Shown: one piece after another, positions 11,934 to 25,600 of the stretch
Layout of the letters: each line of letters starts with the position of its first letter
Position numbering within the stretch: the stretch's first letter is position 1
Assembly (NCBI GenBank): GCA_037176705.1
Contig: CM073890.1
Location: forward strand, 97,268,591 to 97,332,590
Origin: Molossus alvarezi
Lineage: Eukaryota > Chordata > Mammalia > Chiroptera > Molossidae
Length of the DNA stretch: 64,000 nt
Direction: 5' to 3'
The notes under the pieces: generated by a model
The model's input: the letters and a program-made list of their open reading frames with translations, nothing else
What the model was told of the DNA's origin: nothing
Database searches by the model: none
Made by a program: the position numbers and the translations under genes

Positions 11934-12169
11934 TTATTCTTTTATCCTCACCAGAGGACATTGTTGCATTTGTCTTCAGATAGATTGGGAGGGAGAGGGA
12001 GAGAGAAACATGGATGTGAGAGAGACACACAGACTGGCTGCCACCCACAAGACCCCAACCAGGGCCGGGGACAAACTGCAACCGAGGTACGTGCCCTTAG
12101 CGGGAACCGAACCCGGGTCTCTGTGGTCTGCAGGCCGACGCTCTAACCGCTGAGCCAAACCAGCCAGGG
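11934..12169 (-). mobile_element. VES SINE, full-length
   Basis: Minus-strand VES with ATCCTCACCAGAGGACATT, a GA-rich stretch and a complete tRNA-like head ending CCAAACCAGCCAGGGC. A perfect 15-bp TSD, CTGGTCCCTCATTTT, lies at 11919-11933 and 12170-12184 (one base at the right edge can belong to either side). Confidence 0.94.
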
Positions 12170-12184
12170 CTGGTCCCTCATTTT

Positions 12185-13184
12185 CTGAGGAGAGGTGGGG
12201 ATGTTATTCTGAGAAATGCCCTACAGAGTCCTCAGAGGGTCCGGACGGAATGGAGTCCCTGCTGCTCTCGGAGAATACATGCCCATCAGCTCTCTTTCTT
12301 CCCCACGCCTTCCTGAGCTCCCCGCGACCACCTTCCGGAGTAGACCTACCCCCAAATCGTTACCTCAATATTTGTTTTCGAAGCACCCCGAACAGGGCAG
12401 ATAGTGCTCTTCACATAATTTATTTGCCTCTCCCCAGTCTTCAGTTGATTCATCCATTTGGTCTCTGCTCAGAAAAGCTGCCCTGTCCGTGTGCTGTACT
12501 GTGACTTGTAATAAGAAACAGATAATTTGGTCTTCACCCTTGCTCCACACAGAGCTCCTGTGACCCTTGTGCTCACCTGCCTCCCAGGGGTCTGAGAAAG
12601 GAGACTGTTCTGGCATTTCAGAGGTGCACTACCGAGATACACAAGATGAACCTTTTACTAAAAGAGTTATATATCTGGGATGTGACTATTTACCACGACC
12701 TGCCCAGTTAGGAATTTATGATCAGATCCCCCTGTGAGGTGACTTTTCATAGAACCCCTTTTTTGTCCATACTCGCAAATTAATCAGGCAGAGGGACCTC
12801 TATTTATGGCCAGTCAGACATGCAGATGACAACCTGGCTCACACCTGGCTCTGAAGTGGGGTGGAGGTGGTCTTGTAGGACTGAACCCTAAACCTATGAA
12901 GTTTGACACTGTCTCTGGGTACATAGTATTAGAATTGAGTTGAATTACAGGATACCCAATTGGTATCCCAGAGAATTGTTTGGTGGTGTGAGGAAACCAA
13001 TATTTAGATTCTAAATCAGTCTTTGTATATGAATGGATGCATACAATTTATAACACCATAGTCTATTATTTTTCAAGCAAAACCAGATTCTGGTAAGTTC
13101 TAGTGCTATAACTAGCTATAGTATAGCTCCTGACAATTGAGTCAGCACAAATGCAAATGAAGAAAGGACACAGGATTTGTTTTT
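12185..13184. other. Unassigned sequence with a retroviral LTR-like remnant at 12770-13015
   Basis: 12770-13015 has phrases common in old ERV LTRs (GGTCTTGTAGGACTGAACCC, AGAATTGAGTTGAATTACAG, GAATTGTTTGGTGGTGTGAG). The family is not assigned. No gene was seen in the rest; the frames at 12216-12504 overlap each other without domains. Confidence 0.4.
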
Positions 13185-13590
13185 CTGAAGCTGCTTCAAC
13201 AAGTCACCACGAACTTGGCACCTTGAAACCACAGGAATTCAACCTGCCACAGCTCTGGATTCCAGGAGGCTGAAATCTCTAGGGCTGTACTACAGCTGGG
13301 GGCCCAGGGAGGAATTGTTCCTTTCCTCTTCTAGCTTCTATCGGCTGTCCTGGCATTTCTGGGCGTGTGGCCATCTCTCTGCCTTCAGGTTACACGCTCC
13401 CCTCTCTGCCCGCATCTTCACCTCTTCTGTCTGTTTCAAGCATCCCTCTGTCTTTGTCTTAAAAGGAAACTTGTCATCGTATTTAGGGCCCACCCAGCTA
13501 ATTCAGAATTATCTTTTCATTTCAAGATCCTTAATCACAGTTCATTCACATTTCCCAGGAATTGTGTAACTAGCTTTTTAAAATTATTAT
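13185..13590 (-). mobile_element. MaLR/MLT1-type LTR
   Basis: Antisense MaLR layout: a diverged CACCACGAACTTGG..CTTGAAACCACAGGAATTCA opening, AGGAGGCTGAAATCTC, TCTAGCTTCT, and TATTTAGGGCCCACCCAG at the far end. A 133-codon frame (13365-13766) crosses it and is considered chance. Confidence 0.6.
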
Positions 13591-14111
13591 TAAGAAGGGT
13601 CATTTTTCAGTCCGCCCTCTGGCTGCAAAGGCTCACATCCATCCCACGTAGACATTTATCTCATCACAACTTCCCCAAATTCTCAACCCATTACAACATC
13701 AACCCAAGTACAAAATCTCATTTAAATCTTGTCACTATAACCATGGGGCTGGACATTGTCACTTAGAGCAAAATGTACAATGAAGGAAGGAGAAAACCAA
13801 GGACAGAAACCAGGTAAGAGCAAAAGACAAGGCATAGATAGACAATAAGAAGGTCACAGGAGATGGAGTACCTGAAGCCAGAGAACTGGAGAAAAACCAT
13901 GAGATAGAAGAATCTTTGAAGACAAAGCAAGAAGAAATTATGATATTTAAAGTCCTTAGTAATTATGCTAAGGAGGCATGTTACCCAAGTGCATAAAATC
14001 ACGTGGTGCATATTAATAATATTAATAATAGCCCAAGAATCATAAAAAGCAGTGCTATTCCTAGAAGCTTAAATTACATCATTTTTGTGTCTTATATGAA
14101 CATAACATACG
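13591..14111. other. Unassigned sequence
   Basis: Nothing recognised; 14020-14035 has a short (TTAATAA)n-like stretch. Confidence 0.4.
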
Positions 14112-14118
14112 GCAAACT

Positions 14119-14360
14119 TTTTTTTTAAAATCCTCACCCGAGGACATTTTTCCATTTTTTAATTCAGATAGAGTGGGAGGGAGAGAGAGAGAGAGAAACA
14201 TTGACGTGAAAGGGACACATCGAGTGGGCGCCACTCGCATGACCAACCAGGGCCGGGGACAAACTGCTACCGAGGCATGCGCCCCCAGCGGGAACCGAAC
14301 CCGGGTCTCTCTGGACCGCAGGCCGATGCTCTAACCACTGAGCCAAACTGGCCAGGGCCA
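14119..14360 (-). mobile_element. VES SINE, full-length
   Basis: T-run and AATCCTCACCCGAGGACATT at the left, GA-rich stretch, and an intact tRNA-like head ending GCCAAACTGGCCAGGGCC. The TSD is short or decayed: GCAAACT at 14112-14118 and 14361-14367. Confidence 0.92.
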
Positions 14361-14367
14361 GCAAACT

Positions 14368-15676
14368 GTTACTCTTGTGACCCTTACATTATACAGTCTG
14401 AAAATCTAAAATAAATGCATCTATATAAAACTCAAGTAAATTCCTGAATTTGTTTATTTATTTATACATTTGACAAATATTGATTATGTTCAAGACACTG
14501 AGCTAGAATATTTGATAACCTCCTACAAAATCCAGAAAGAAATTCTGGTGGCACTTCTTAGCTTCCTAGAGTAGAGGGGTCTGTGTGTCCTCTGGAGGGG
14601 ATATTGTTTCCCTGAGAGCAGGTGCTATGGCTTAATCTTCTGGAATACAGAAATTGGGACCAAATCCTGCACATAGAAGAAGAGATAATGTTTAGTGATT
14701 GGATGAAGCATGACAGTGGGAATAGAGGACTTTGTGACTGATTGCATCTGTCAACAAGATTTCCCCAGACACTGCTGTCATTTCTTGCTCAATGATCTAA
14801 GTCAGTACAACTTTCCATATGCTGCTTTGGGGAGATCCTGTAAATAGTGGATAATGACAATGTTCAAGGGTAATATGGCCAATATGCATTACAACTTTAA
14901 AAAGTCTTTGTTTAAATAACAAAATTGTGGTTTTCTATTTATTAAAGATTGGTTCTCAACACTTTTATGACATCTGAGCTCGTTATAGTTTCTTTTTTTT
15001 AACATGTCTTACAATTCTTTTATTTTCTGTATGTTTTATCCATTGACCTGAGGCAGTTGGGGGCCCAGTCAGTCATCCTGGCTAACACTACACCAACATT
15101 GCTGTGAGTGTATTTCTTAATGGTGATATGCTTTGCTCAGAATATTCTCTCTACTTCCACCCTACCCAACTGACAAACACTTGTTGCTATTACTTGCTAA
15201 TTAAATAATACATCACACCATTTTTTACCTTTTAAATTGTTTCTAATTATGTTCTTATAAAAAAATTGTTTTTCTCCTCTTGCCTTCCCACTCTTTAAAT
15301 ATGTTACTATACTTTAAGCTGCACTTTGTAGACCTAAATTAGTCTGTGTTAATTTTTAATTTTCCTTAAATTACTATTCTTGATTAAATTACTAATCATT
15401 GTAGTTGTTCTTCTGCAATGACAATAATCTAGATTGCTTCAGTGTTTGGATATCAAGATCTGAATACCTGACCTCATGTAAATTTCTGAGTGGTATAATA
15501 AAATGCATTGCTATTTGCAAAAATGTAGTGATTTTAAGTAAAATCTCTGAATGGACTCTCTTAATCTCTTAGTTGCTGGAAAAATAGTTTAAGTTTTTTG
15601 TTTGTTTGTTTGTTTTTAAGAAATGCTCTGTCTCTTGTGAAGTCCTTTGTATTATATAGACTCTGGATGATATTTT
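14368..15676. other. AT-rich unassigned sequence
   Basis: No gene seen. 15597-15616 is a (TTTG)n run. No repeat family recognised with confidence. Confidence 0.4.
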
Positions 15677-15694
15677 TATATTAGGTTCTTTTTA

Positions 15695-15968
15695 TTTATT
15701 TATTTTTTATTTATTTATTCATTTTTTTATCCTCACCTGAGGACATTTTTCCATTTTTTGTTCAGGTAGAGTGAGAGGGAGAGAGAGGAACAGAGAGAGA
15801 GAGAGAAACATCGATGTGAAAGGAACACATCGAGTGGCTGCCACCCGCACAACCGACCAGGGCCAGGGACAAACTGCAACCTAGGTACGCGCCCTTGGCG
15901 GGAACCGAACCCAGGTCTCTCAGGACCGCAGGCCGACACTCTAACTGCTGAGCCAAACCGGTCAGGGC
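15695..15968 (-). mobile_element. VES SINE, full-length with long T-rich (A-tail) end
   Basis: An A-tail read as T/A-rich (15695-15728), then ATCCTCACCTGAGGACATTT, GA-rich stretch, and tRNA-like head ending CCAAACCGGTCAGGGC. A perfect 18-bp TSD, TATATTAGGTTCTTTTTA, lies at 15677-15694 and 15969-15986. Confidence 0.94.
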
Positions 15969-15986
15969 TATATTAGGTTCTTTTTA

Positions 15987-16297
15987 CTTCCAAAGGCCAG
16001 GCATGCATCTTTTGAAATTTATATTAAATAACTACTTAGAAGAATTTTTTTTTCTCTCACATTTGCATACAACCAACATCAAGATATGTATGATTGCATA
16101 CTATGTGTCATGTACCTTGCTGAACACCATAGGTGAAACCAGGGTGAATTATTCACAATTTCTGCTCTGCAACTACTCAGTTTAGTGAGGGAGACAGACC
16201 AGTTAAGAATTCTAATATATATCAGAGAAGGAAAACTTGTTATATGGGGATACCATACATGATGGAAATATGCAGGGGTATAAGATAATTTTCCGGG
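15987..16297. other. Unassigned spacer before the PABPC4 retrocopy
   Basis: No feature seen. AAGATA at 16283-16288 recurs directly after the retrocopy's A-tail (about 18029-18034), a weak TSD candidate. Confidence 0.3.
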
Positions 16298-18030
<1,733 letters not shown>

Positions 18031-19804
18031 GATAGAGAGTTATCAATAATGTCTAATTTTATGGCTGAAATGAGATTTGAATTGGGCCCAAATGAATAAA
18101 AAGGCTTCCAAAGATATAGATCAAGGAAGGATATTCTAGGCCATAAGGATGGCTTAAGCAAAGATGTGGAAATGGAAAAGGAGACATTGTTTAGAGAAAC
18201 AATGATTAATCTATTGTGTTTTCAGTGTGTGTTTTCCAGCAAAACAGTGCAAGAGGAGATGAGCATTTCTGAGGAAAGTTGTGAATGCCTGGCTGTAAAG
18301 TTTTGACTCTACAAGAAAAGGACACTATGGAACAATATTAAGCCAAGATGTATTATTTCCTTTGTCTTGTCTCCAAGGCACTTTATAAATGAAATAATGG
18401 CGATACATTTAAATATATTAATTAATGTGATTTTCTCTTTTGAATGTTCTTGGGTATAATCCTTTATATTGCCTTCATATTGTTCCACCCTGCCTCAAGG
18501 AAGATTAGCATTGCTACATAAAAGAATAAAACAACAAAAGAGTGTGATGAGAGAGAACATCAGTACTAAGAGTTGAATTGCGAAACTGTATTTTTGTGTT
18601 CATAGCAAGACAATAGCCTTATGCTTTCAGTGTTGTTGTAGTATAGAAAGAATTTCCAAGTTCCAGTAGCTCCTAATGAGGGATCTATGGCCAGAGTCTG
18701 CCTGGAACACAGCACTCCCTGCCCAGTGCAGAGTGCATTCTGTCTGAGGCTCAGTCCTTTGGGAGGAAGCAAGGTGTGATGCAGGGAAAGAGGTGGAAAG
18801 CCCAACCTACCTGCTTTATCAGACTGTGGAAAGAAGAAACAATACCTGATCAGAAGAGAAAAGAACATTTATTGCAGAGACACTTTCCTGAAAACGTTGT
18901 GGCCTTGAGTCAGAAACTCATTCATTCCAGAGACAGCACATTCCAAAAAGCAGGGAAGAAGAGTGGCCATCTGAAAGACTTACCTGAGACATGACCAACC
19001 AGAAGAGCCATTTTAATGCGGAAGAGGTGAAATATTCAAGTCCAGGAACTTTAAAAAGTGTTTTGTTTTCCTTTTTACTACTCACAGTGACGAGGTCAAA
19101 GGAAAATCTTATCAGTCATAGAAAATAAAACTACATTTGTTTTGAATTGCTGAATTTTGTAATTTTTCTTTCTATTAAAGTGTTTCATCCTATTATAAAT
19201 AATTATTTCTTTTCATTAAAACATATAATAAGGGATGAAATAGATCTCATGCTGGTCTAACCTTGTTGCAACTTGATTTTCTCACTTGCTGCCCGGATCA
19301 CAAGTCAGAAGAAGCAACTCATGGCCCAAGATGAAGGTTTCTGGTGAGTCTCTTGTCCCTGAGGAGGAAGGCAGCAGAGAAGCTGACAGACAGGTAGGAG
19401 AGTAAAGAGATGGGAATTACCATGTCTGGCAGAAAGAAGAGTGGTCATCTCACGACTGAAGTCTAGATTATCTGGACCTAGTGAAGATCCCTCCAAGTCA
19501 GTCATCACCACTTTGGTGCACATAAGACCACACTAAATTTATTTACTATTTCTTGAATTAATTTTTAATTCAGCCAATTTTGCAAAATAAATATAACATT
19601 TTTTTCTCTCCCATCCTTATTTCCTTTAAGCCTTTAATCCCTAAACTAATTGCTGCTGATGTGTTTAGGAGTTAGTTTGGTAAATCTAACAGATATTAAT
19701 GGAAGAACCATATCGTTTCAAGCTACTGTAAGAGATGAAGAAATAAGCATCCGCCATTTCGTGTAAAACTGTCTTGTTAAATAGAATGTGCACATAATAA
19801 AACA
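18031..19804. other. Unassigned sequence
   Basis: No gene recognised. Overlapping short frames on both strands (18566-18994, 19305-19523) have no domain. No repeat family recognised with confidence. Confidence 0.4.
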
Positions 19805-20035
19805 AAATGTGGCATACCTACCAATGGAAACCAGGTCGGTGGTTGCCAGGGATAAAGAAGGGATAAAACAATTGTCACCAAATGGAACACTTGGGAATGT
19901 GGAAATGTCCGTATCTTTCTTGGAATGATGCACCCATTAGTCAAAACTATTGAACTGTAGAATTAATGTGAGTTTAGCACATCATATGTAAATTATATTT
20001 TAATGAAGTTAATTTGAAAAATAAAATAATAGAGT
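19805..20035 (+). mobile_element. Old L1 (L1M-type) 3' end
   Basis: Shows the typical closing L1M sentence: GGAAACCAGGTCGGTGGTTG, CCAGGGATAAAGAAGGGATA, GTGGAAATGTCCGTATCTTT, TTAGTCAAAACTATTGAACT and ATATGTAAATTATATTTTAA, then an A-rich end. Strongly diverged and 5' truncated. Confidence 0.75.
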
Positions 20036-20429
20036 AAATAGTAATTTTGCCTCTGCTTAAGGAGGTATGCTTACTTATTGAATTCCTGTTGGGCCCCTTA
20101 CAACTGAGTGCCCTAGGGCAAATGATGACACCTCTAAATCTCAGTTTCTTTATAAGTGAGGTTAAGAGCAATAGCTATTTCTTAGGGTCTGTATTAAGAA
20201 ATTGTGGTCATATCTGTAAAGCACTTTGGAAGAGGTCCAAGAATGCGCATCCTTATCTATACCTGTAGAGCCAAGTTAGAGTTAATAAGAAATTTTTTAC
20301 TAATAGACTTGAATAATACAATCCCAATAATAAGAAAGAAACAGTTCTTTGATAAAATGTCTCATATATAAAATATATATATAAATATCATATGATACCA
20401 TTGCAATAAGCTAGTTATTAACAATAAGA
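20036..20429. other. Unassigned sequence
   Basis: No feature seen; an (AT)n patch lies at 20368-20392. Confidence 0.4.
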
Positions 20430-21390
20430 AAGGAGTAAAGGGAAGGCCGACACAATAGGGATGGTCATGTGGGCAGCTGCACCAGGAAGCTGCAATATTA
20501 TATTCCCCAGGGAACCACTGGACCATTCCCTGCAAAACACTGGGGAAGCCCTGGCCGGTTTGGCTCAGCGGTTGGAACGTCGGCCTGCGGTACAGAGAGA
20601 CCCGGGTTCGGTTCCCGCTAAGGGCACGTACCTCGGTTGCAGTTTGTCCCCGGCCCTGGTTGGTCGTGCCGGTGGCAGCCACTCGATTTGTCCCTTCACA
20701 TGGATGTTTCTCTCTCTCTTTTCCTCTCTCTCCCTCCCGCTCTATCTGAACAAAAAAAATGGAAAAATGTCCTTGGGTGAGGATAAAAAAAAAACACTGG
20801 GGGAAGAGGAAAAAACACTGGACAAAGGGAAGATAGATTCATGCCTAGTAAATTTGGGGTGACATAAAGAAGGTACTTGCCTGTCAGTCAAACCTGGGAA
20901 CAGAGATGATTGGCCCAAAGGGGCAGGGCCGCTGCAAGTCCATGAAAATTTGGGAATACACAATCTCCTAGACAAAGGAGTTCTCTCCCTCAACAAGCTT
21001 GGCTCATGACTCTTGTGATTCTCGGCTTCCTTGCATTCATCCCTATGGCCCACAGTCAAGCAGACCCCACGTGAAACAGACTAATGTGCTGCGGCTGGAA
21101 ACAAACTAAGCTAGCCTGATGCTGGACTGGACCCGGCTCCAGCATGGAAAGGAAACCCTGAACAGTGGCTCTGATTGTGGCTCTACTGAAGCCCCTGCTA
21201 CATGTTTTCTATGACTAGACTGAGGGAAATGGGACTTTAGAAACCCAGGAGTGTAATCCCACAGAAATAAAGCTTTCTACCATATTGAATCCTTCCATGG
21301 AGTCTCAGAAAATTCTTTTTCTTAGGATATTGTAAGAAATCCACCCCACTAGCAATTGGGGGAGACGAGGACTTCTCTCCGATAACACAT
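20430..21390 (+). mobile_element. Possible retroviral LTR remnant hosting a VES SINE
   Basis: Text on both sides of the VES at 20549-20790 looks like one older element. An AATAAA at 21266-21271 is followed by a C/T-rich stretch and, near 21358, AATTGGGGGAGACGAGGACT, a G-rich boundary reminiscent of an LTR/primer-binding-site junction. No second LTR or retroviral protein motif was found, so the call is tentative. Confidence 0.35.
20549..20790 (+). mobile_element. VES SINE, full-length
   Basis: The clearest plus-strand copy: A box TGGCTCAGCGG at 20561-20571 and B box GGTTCGGTTCC at 20605-20615. It continues through GGCCCTGGTTGGTCGTG and the CT-rich run, then GTCCTTGGGTGAGGAT and an A-tail. A near-perfect TSD, AAAACACTGGGGAAG (20534-20548) and AAAACACTGGGGGAAG (20791-20806), differs by one G. 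The paired boxes are an internal RNA polymerase III promoter by family knowledge; present activity is unknown. Confidence 0.95.
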
Positions 21391-22661
21391 ACATGTTATT
21401 ATATAGCTTTTTTTCCTAATGCAAAAGTATTATTTCCTCATATTTCCTTATTTCAATAGAAAATATATTGAGTTCTTCTCAAAGAAAGTTTTGAAGGTAA
21501 AGAGAGTTTTTAATGTGCTCTTAGTATTGCCGTTGTGTGTGAATGACGGTCATCTAGTTCTCTCTCATTGCTGGTGTTGTAAGTACACTATACCAATAAT
21601 AAAACCCATAAACTTTATTAGCTAATGCTATGAAGAATAACTTCCTTTAAAAGTAAAAGATCTCTGTCTCTGCTTTGGTTTTGTAACCACTTTTGGAGTG
21701 TCCTTCTGCTGAATTCTTTTAAAGCAGTCTAATTTATGGCTCAAAGTATTGTCACTTCAGTATGAAGTTAATTCATTTAAACACAGACTAGCTTCTGCTT
21801 CTCTCTGAGATTTACGTGTATCCAAAGATGGTATGAAACAGAGTTACTCCCTTAGAATAAAATGATAAGAGTTATTGCTCTTGGCCTCTCTATGACTGTT
21901 CCAGTAAACAAATATGTTGGCCTGTTAAAATGATGGCTAAAAAGCTCACCGTCTGAAAGCTAGGAAAGGGATGAGTTTATCACAACACATTTCAATGGAT
22001 TTCACCAGAAGCCGAGGACAACCAGAGAAAAATTGACTCTCTTATTTTTTTGTGTGCAACTTACATTTTGTTTCTATTTGCTTCAGAAAAGAATTGGGAT
22101 GATGCGCAGAGTCTTGCACATTGTAGATACTTTAAAATGTTTGGAAAGAAAAAGAGGAATGGAATTAGGATGGGTCGCCTTAATTGTTTTTATATATGCT
22201 AAATATCTTAGTTCAAAATGTTCTGTTTCTTCTATGCAAGGCGGATGGAAAAGAAAACCTGACCCTCACACCTTTACACAATTGGACCTTATACCTGGTT
22301 GAACTAGCTCCACAGTTTTTTCTTGACCAAATATACTCAACTACATGTCTTCAATAAAATCAGTTTCTCTCTCTACATGCCTCATTTCTGAAGATGTGAC
22401 GATATTTGTCCAGGCTTCCCTTATAGATGCCTGCATTCACTTTGGTAATGGATTACTCTAGGGTTTCTTATCTCCACTCTTAAAATTCAGCTGTGCTTGG
22501 CCATCAGCAGTTGTCACTGGACTACTCCAAACGAAGAGTAACTGTGAATACTGCATATTCAACACCATGTCATGGTTTTTTCTCTCATCGCCCCTCCTTT
22601 CCTTATGTTCTTCCTTCATATTCCTCCTCCTGGTTGATGGCTCAACCAGGCACTCAGGTTT
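21391..22661. other. Unassigned sequence
   Basis: No gene or repeat recognised; frames at 21419-21625 and 22033-22302 lack domains. Confidence 0.4.
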
Positions 22662-22888
22662 TGTTTTTGTTTTTTTAATCCTTACCCGAGGATATTTTTC
22701 TATTTATCTTCAGAGAGTGGGAGGGAGGGAGAGAGGGGGGAGGGGGGAGAGAGAGAGAAACTTCAGTGTGAGAGGGACACATCGATTGGTTGCCTCCCAT
22801 ACAACCCTGTCCAGGGCCAGGGATGAACCACAATCGAGGTACATGCCCTTGACCAGAGTCGAACCCGCTGAGCCGAACCGGCCAGGGC
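22662..22888 (-). mobile_element. VES SINE with deletion inside the tRNA-like head
   Basis: AATCCTTACCCGAGGATATT, GA-rich stretch, then the head. The head jumps from GAGTCGAACCC (22856-22866) straight to GCTGAGCCGAACCGGCCAGG, removing the segment between the B and A boxes (normally about 25-30 bases of GGTCTCT..GCAGGCCGACGCTCTAACC type). The flanking TSD is decayed (CTCAGGTTTT versus ATTCAGTTTT). Confidence 0.9.
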
Positions 22889-23739
22889 AACATTCAGTTT
22901 TCTTACTAGACTTCTTGGAGGTCTTCTTGATGTCTCATTTTTCTATTTTACCATGTATTACTGATCCAATTCAAATCTCTACTGCTGAATATACAACTTT
23001 CCTCTGGCATTACCGTTTACACAGCTTCCCAGCCACAGGGCAAGAGGATTCTTACCTGCACACTTTCGTTCATGCTGTTTACTCCACTTGGAGTGTTCTC
23101 TGAACGAGCTGCAATTTCAAAGCTCACTTACAGTGTCAGTGTTTCCATGAGCACTTATTTCTTGACCAGACATTGGACTTTGTAGCTTCCGCTCTCCTAC
23201 TTTCTGAGATAACTGATTCATGTACAAGCTTTGCCTTCTTTGAGAAGATCAGTGGAGGGCAACGGGCTCTTTGTCAGATACCCTAGATTCTCTTCTTAGC
23301 GCCATAACTAATCAGTTTCCTTTTCTATGAAATGGGTTCATGTTGATATTACTAAATAAAATAATGTAACAAAAATTCTTTTATTGAAAATCGCCACATA
23401 TATAATAGTTACCTTTATTACATTTTCCCATTTGATTTGGCTATGGCCTACATTTTTTTGTTCAAAAATTACTTGTATATTGATTGATCAGACTGCAAAT
23501 TTCAAGATTATTGCTTCAGAGGAGGAAGAAATATTTAATGTTTCTGCGGAAAATACACATCAAGTCATATTTAGAATCATGCTATTTTTTTTGAAAGTTA
23601 AAAGTAGGTTAGAAAATGAATATCCTGAATAGAATGCCTGTATTTACCATGAAATAAAGTTAAGAGTAAAACCAAGCAAAAAGGGAATAAAACTAGAACT
23701 TGGCATATGGTCCAGCCAGACTGGCCCATTTCTATAATC
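22889..23739. other. Unassigned sequence, possibly with degraded L2
   Basis: No gene. The 178-codon frame at 22567-23103 runs through the VES SINE and is chance. 22990-23110 has weak antisense-L2 flavour only. Confidence 0.35.
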
Positions 23740-23985
23740 TCTCGAGTTTGATTACTTCCAGACTTTCCCTGCTTTGATCCCTTCAATGCTCAACTCAGAG
23801 ATCAATCTTCTGAAAATATCATTTTCATCAAGCTGCTTTTCCTGATCAAGGACCTGCAGGGTCTCCCATGGCCTCCTGCATCAAGGCTCTAATTCTCTGC
23901 CTGAAATTCAAGGTTCTTTGTAATTTGATCTCAATTTATCTATCCAACTTCATCACCTATTATTCTAGCAGATGTGATCCATAAA
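23740..23985 (-). mobile_element. L2 fragment
   Basis: Antisense L2 phrases in order: GCTGCTTTTCCTGATCAAGG, CTCCCATGGCCTCCTGCATC, CTCTGCCTGAAATTCAAGGT and TCTATCCAACTTCATCACCT. Diverged; edges approximate. Confidence 0.65.
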
Positions 23986-24367
23986 ATATTTGTATCATAC
24001 AGATTCTATAGTTTATCACCTAGGATCTGACATTTATCAATGTCTCTAAGACCATCTAAAATCGTCTTTCCTGAAAACTTTCTTAACTATTAGAACCCAT
24101 ATTATTAGTACCTGAATTACATATCAAATCAATATATTGTTATTATTGCTTGGAAAATGGCAAGCTCTATGATGAAAACTTTGAGGAGCATAAGGATGAC
24201 AATAACCACAGTTTTTGCTTCCTGTCTATTACTAAGTTTAATGGCACCCATAGAAAGAACTATGAAAATAGAGGAGAGAAAGAGTAAAGAAGCGCACTGT
24301 GCATAGTGTGTGTGTGTGTGTTGGGGGTTGTGCTCAGAGAAGTTTTCCAAGATGAGTTAACACTTAT

Positions 24368-24638
24368 TTATTTATTCATTTATTGATTGATTAATCCTCA
24401 CTGGAGGATATTTTTTTCCATTGATTTTTAGAGAGAGTGGAAGGGAGGGAGGAAGGAGGAGAGAGGAGAAACATCAGTATGAGAGAGACACATTGATTGG
24501 ATGCTTCCCACTCAACCCCCACTGGGGCTGGGGATCAAACCTGTAATCCAGGTACGGGCCCTCGACCAGGAATCGAGCCTACAACCATATGGGGTGTGGT
24601 CTGATGCACTAACCACTGAGCACACTGGCCATGGTGAG
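24368..24638 (-). mobile_element. Older, diverged VES SINE
   Basis: A T/A-rich tail, then AATCCTCACTGGAGGATATT, GAGAGAGTGGAAGGGAGGGA, ACTCAACCCCCACTGGGGCT, and a head ending ACTGAGCACACTGGCCATGG. More mismatches to the other VES copies than these have to each other. Imperfect TSD: GATGAGTTAACACTTA (24351-24366) and GATGAGTCAACATTTA (24639-24654). A (TG)n run sits just upstream at 24306-24321. Confidence 0.88.
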
Positions 24639-24654
24639 GATGAGTCAACATTTA

Positions 24655-25214
24655 AATTGTGTTAGAGAAAGAGCCAACTAATTCAAAAGGCACAGTACAC
24701 AGAGCCTAGGACCCATGACACTTCTAGGGGCCCACAAATAAAAGTGTTTTAACATTCATTTCTTTAAAAATCAGAAAAATTGAATGTAATAGTCATGGAT
24801 ATATGATAATGAACTGAACTTGGATATATTTATTTTATAGCGACACAATAATTTTTAATATTTTTATAGAGAAAGGGGCCCCTGAAGACAAAGGGACTTG
24901 AGATCCCAAAAGTCATATTGTCACTGTGCCTGAAAGAATGGACGTAATACTGATGGGTAGAGTTCGGAAGAGGAAGTGATATGAGTAAAGTCCACGTTGT
25001 GGGGAAACACAGGGCGTGCGTGGGGAATTCTGGAGAAAGAGAGCATTGATGAAACGTGACAAACAGAGGTGGGTTCAAAGGTAAGCAGATGGTGGAGTGA
25101 AACCAGTCACGCTTGGGAGGCATTATTGGTGGCAATTTTAAGAGATTTGAACTTGTGGATCTGTATGTGAAGCGCTGTTGAACAGGGAAGTGACATGATG
25201 ACAGTTTTCTATGT
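24655..25214. other. Unassigned sequence
   Basis: 24690-24900 contains a GGGGCCCACAAATAAAAGTG and GGGGCCCCTGAAGAC flavour seen in old hAT/MER-type DNA elements, too degraded to define. The 134-codon minus-strand frame at 24830-25234 has no domain. Confidence 0.3.
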
Positions 25215-25600
25215 TTGGTGCATTTTCTCAGCAAATATGTATTACGCCCCTATGATGTGCTAGATATTGTGCTGTGTTCCAGGCAGCAGGAGAGGGAGTC
25301 CCTGTCATTATGGAGCTAACATTTCAATGGGTTCAGCAGACAATAAACATAGAAACTATCAAACAAATGATAGTTTCCAAAAGTAGTAAGTGCTTTGAAG
25401 GCAGTAAAGGAGGATAATAAATAGACTAAATGTAGAGCTGTGAGTGTAAATTGTTGTAATGGAGAGGTCAGCATTCCAACGGGGAAGAGCATAGCAAAAG
25501 GAAGGGCAAGCTCCAAGAGTTGGCAAGGCGCCAAGCTTGAAATGAGCCTGCTGTGACTACAGTGAGTGAATAAGGGAACGAGTGGGTGGGATGAAGGTGG
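25215..25600 (+). mobile_element. L2 3' region
   Basis: Diverged sense L2: GATGTGCTAGATATTGTGCT, AGGGAGTCCCTGTCATTATG, GAGCTAACATTTCAATGGG, CAGACAATAAACATAG, AGTAAGTGCTTTGAAGG, GGGGAAGAGCATAGC and GAAGGGCAAGCTCC, in consensus order. Confidence 0.75.

Noticed and set aside
13365..13766. 133-codon plus-strand frame
   Set aside because: Crosses an antisense MaLR LTR; no domain.
20534..20862. tRNA-like sequences with A and B boxes here and at 13 other sites as possible tRNA genes
   Set aside because: They are heads of VES SINEs with SINE bodies, A-tails and TSDs; cloverleaf pairing and anticodon arm are not preserved as in a real tRNA.
22567..23103. 178-codon plus-strand frame
   Set aside because: It reads through a minus-strand VES SINE; protein text is low-complexity over the GA-rich stretch.
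24830..25234. 134-codon minus-strand frame
   Set aside because: Overlaps old repeat-like DNA and the L2 edge; no domain or conserved motif seen.
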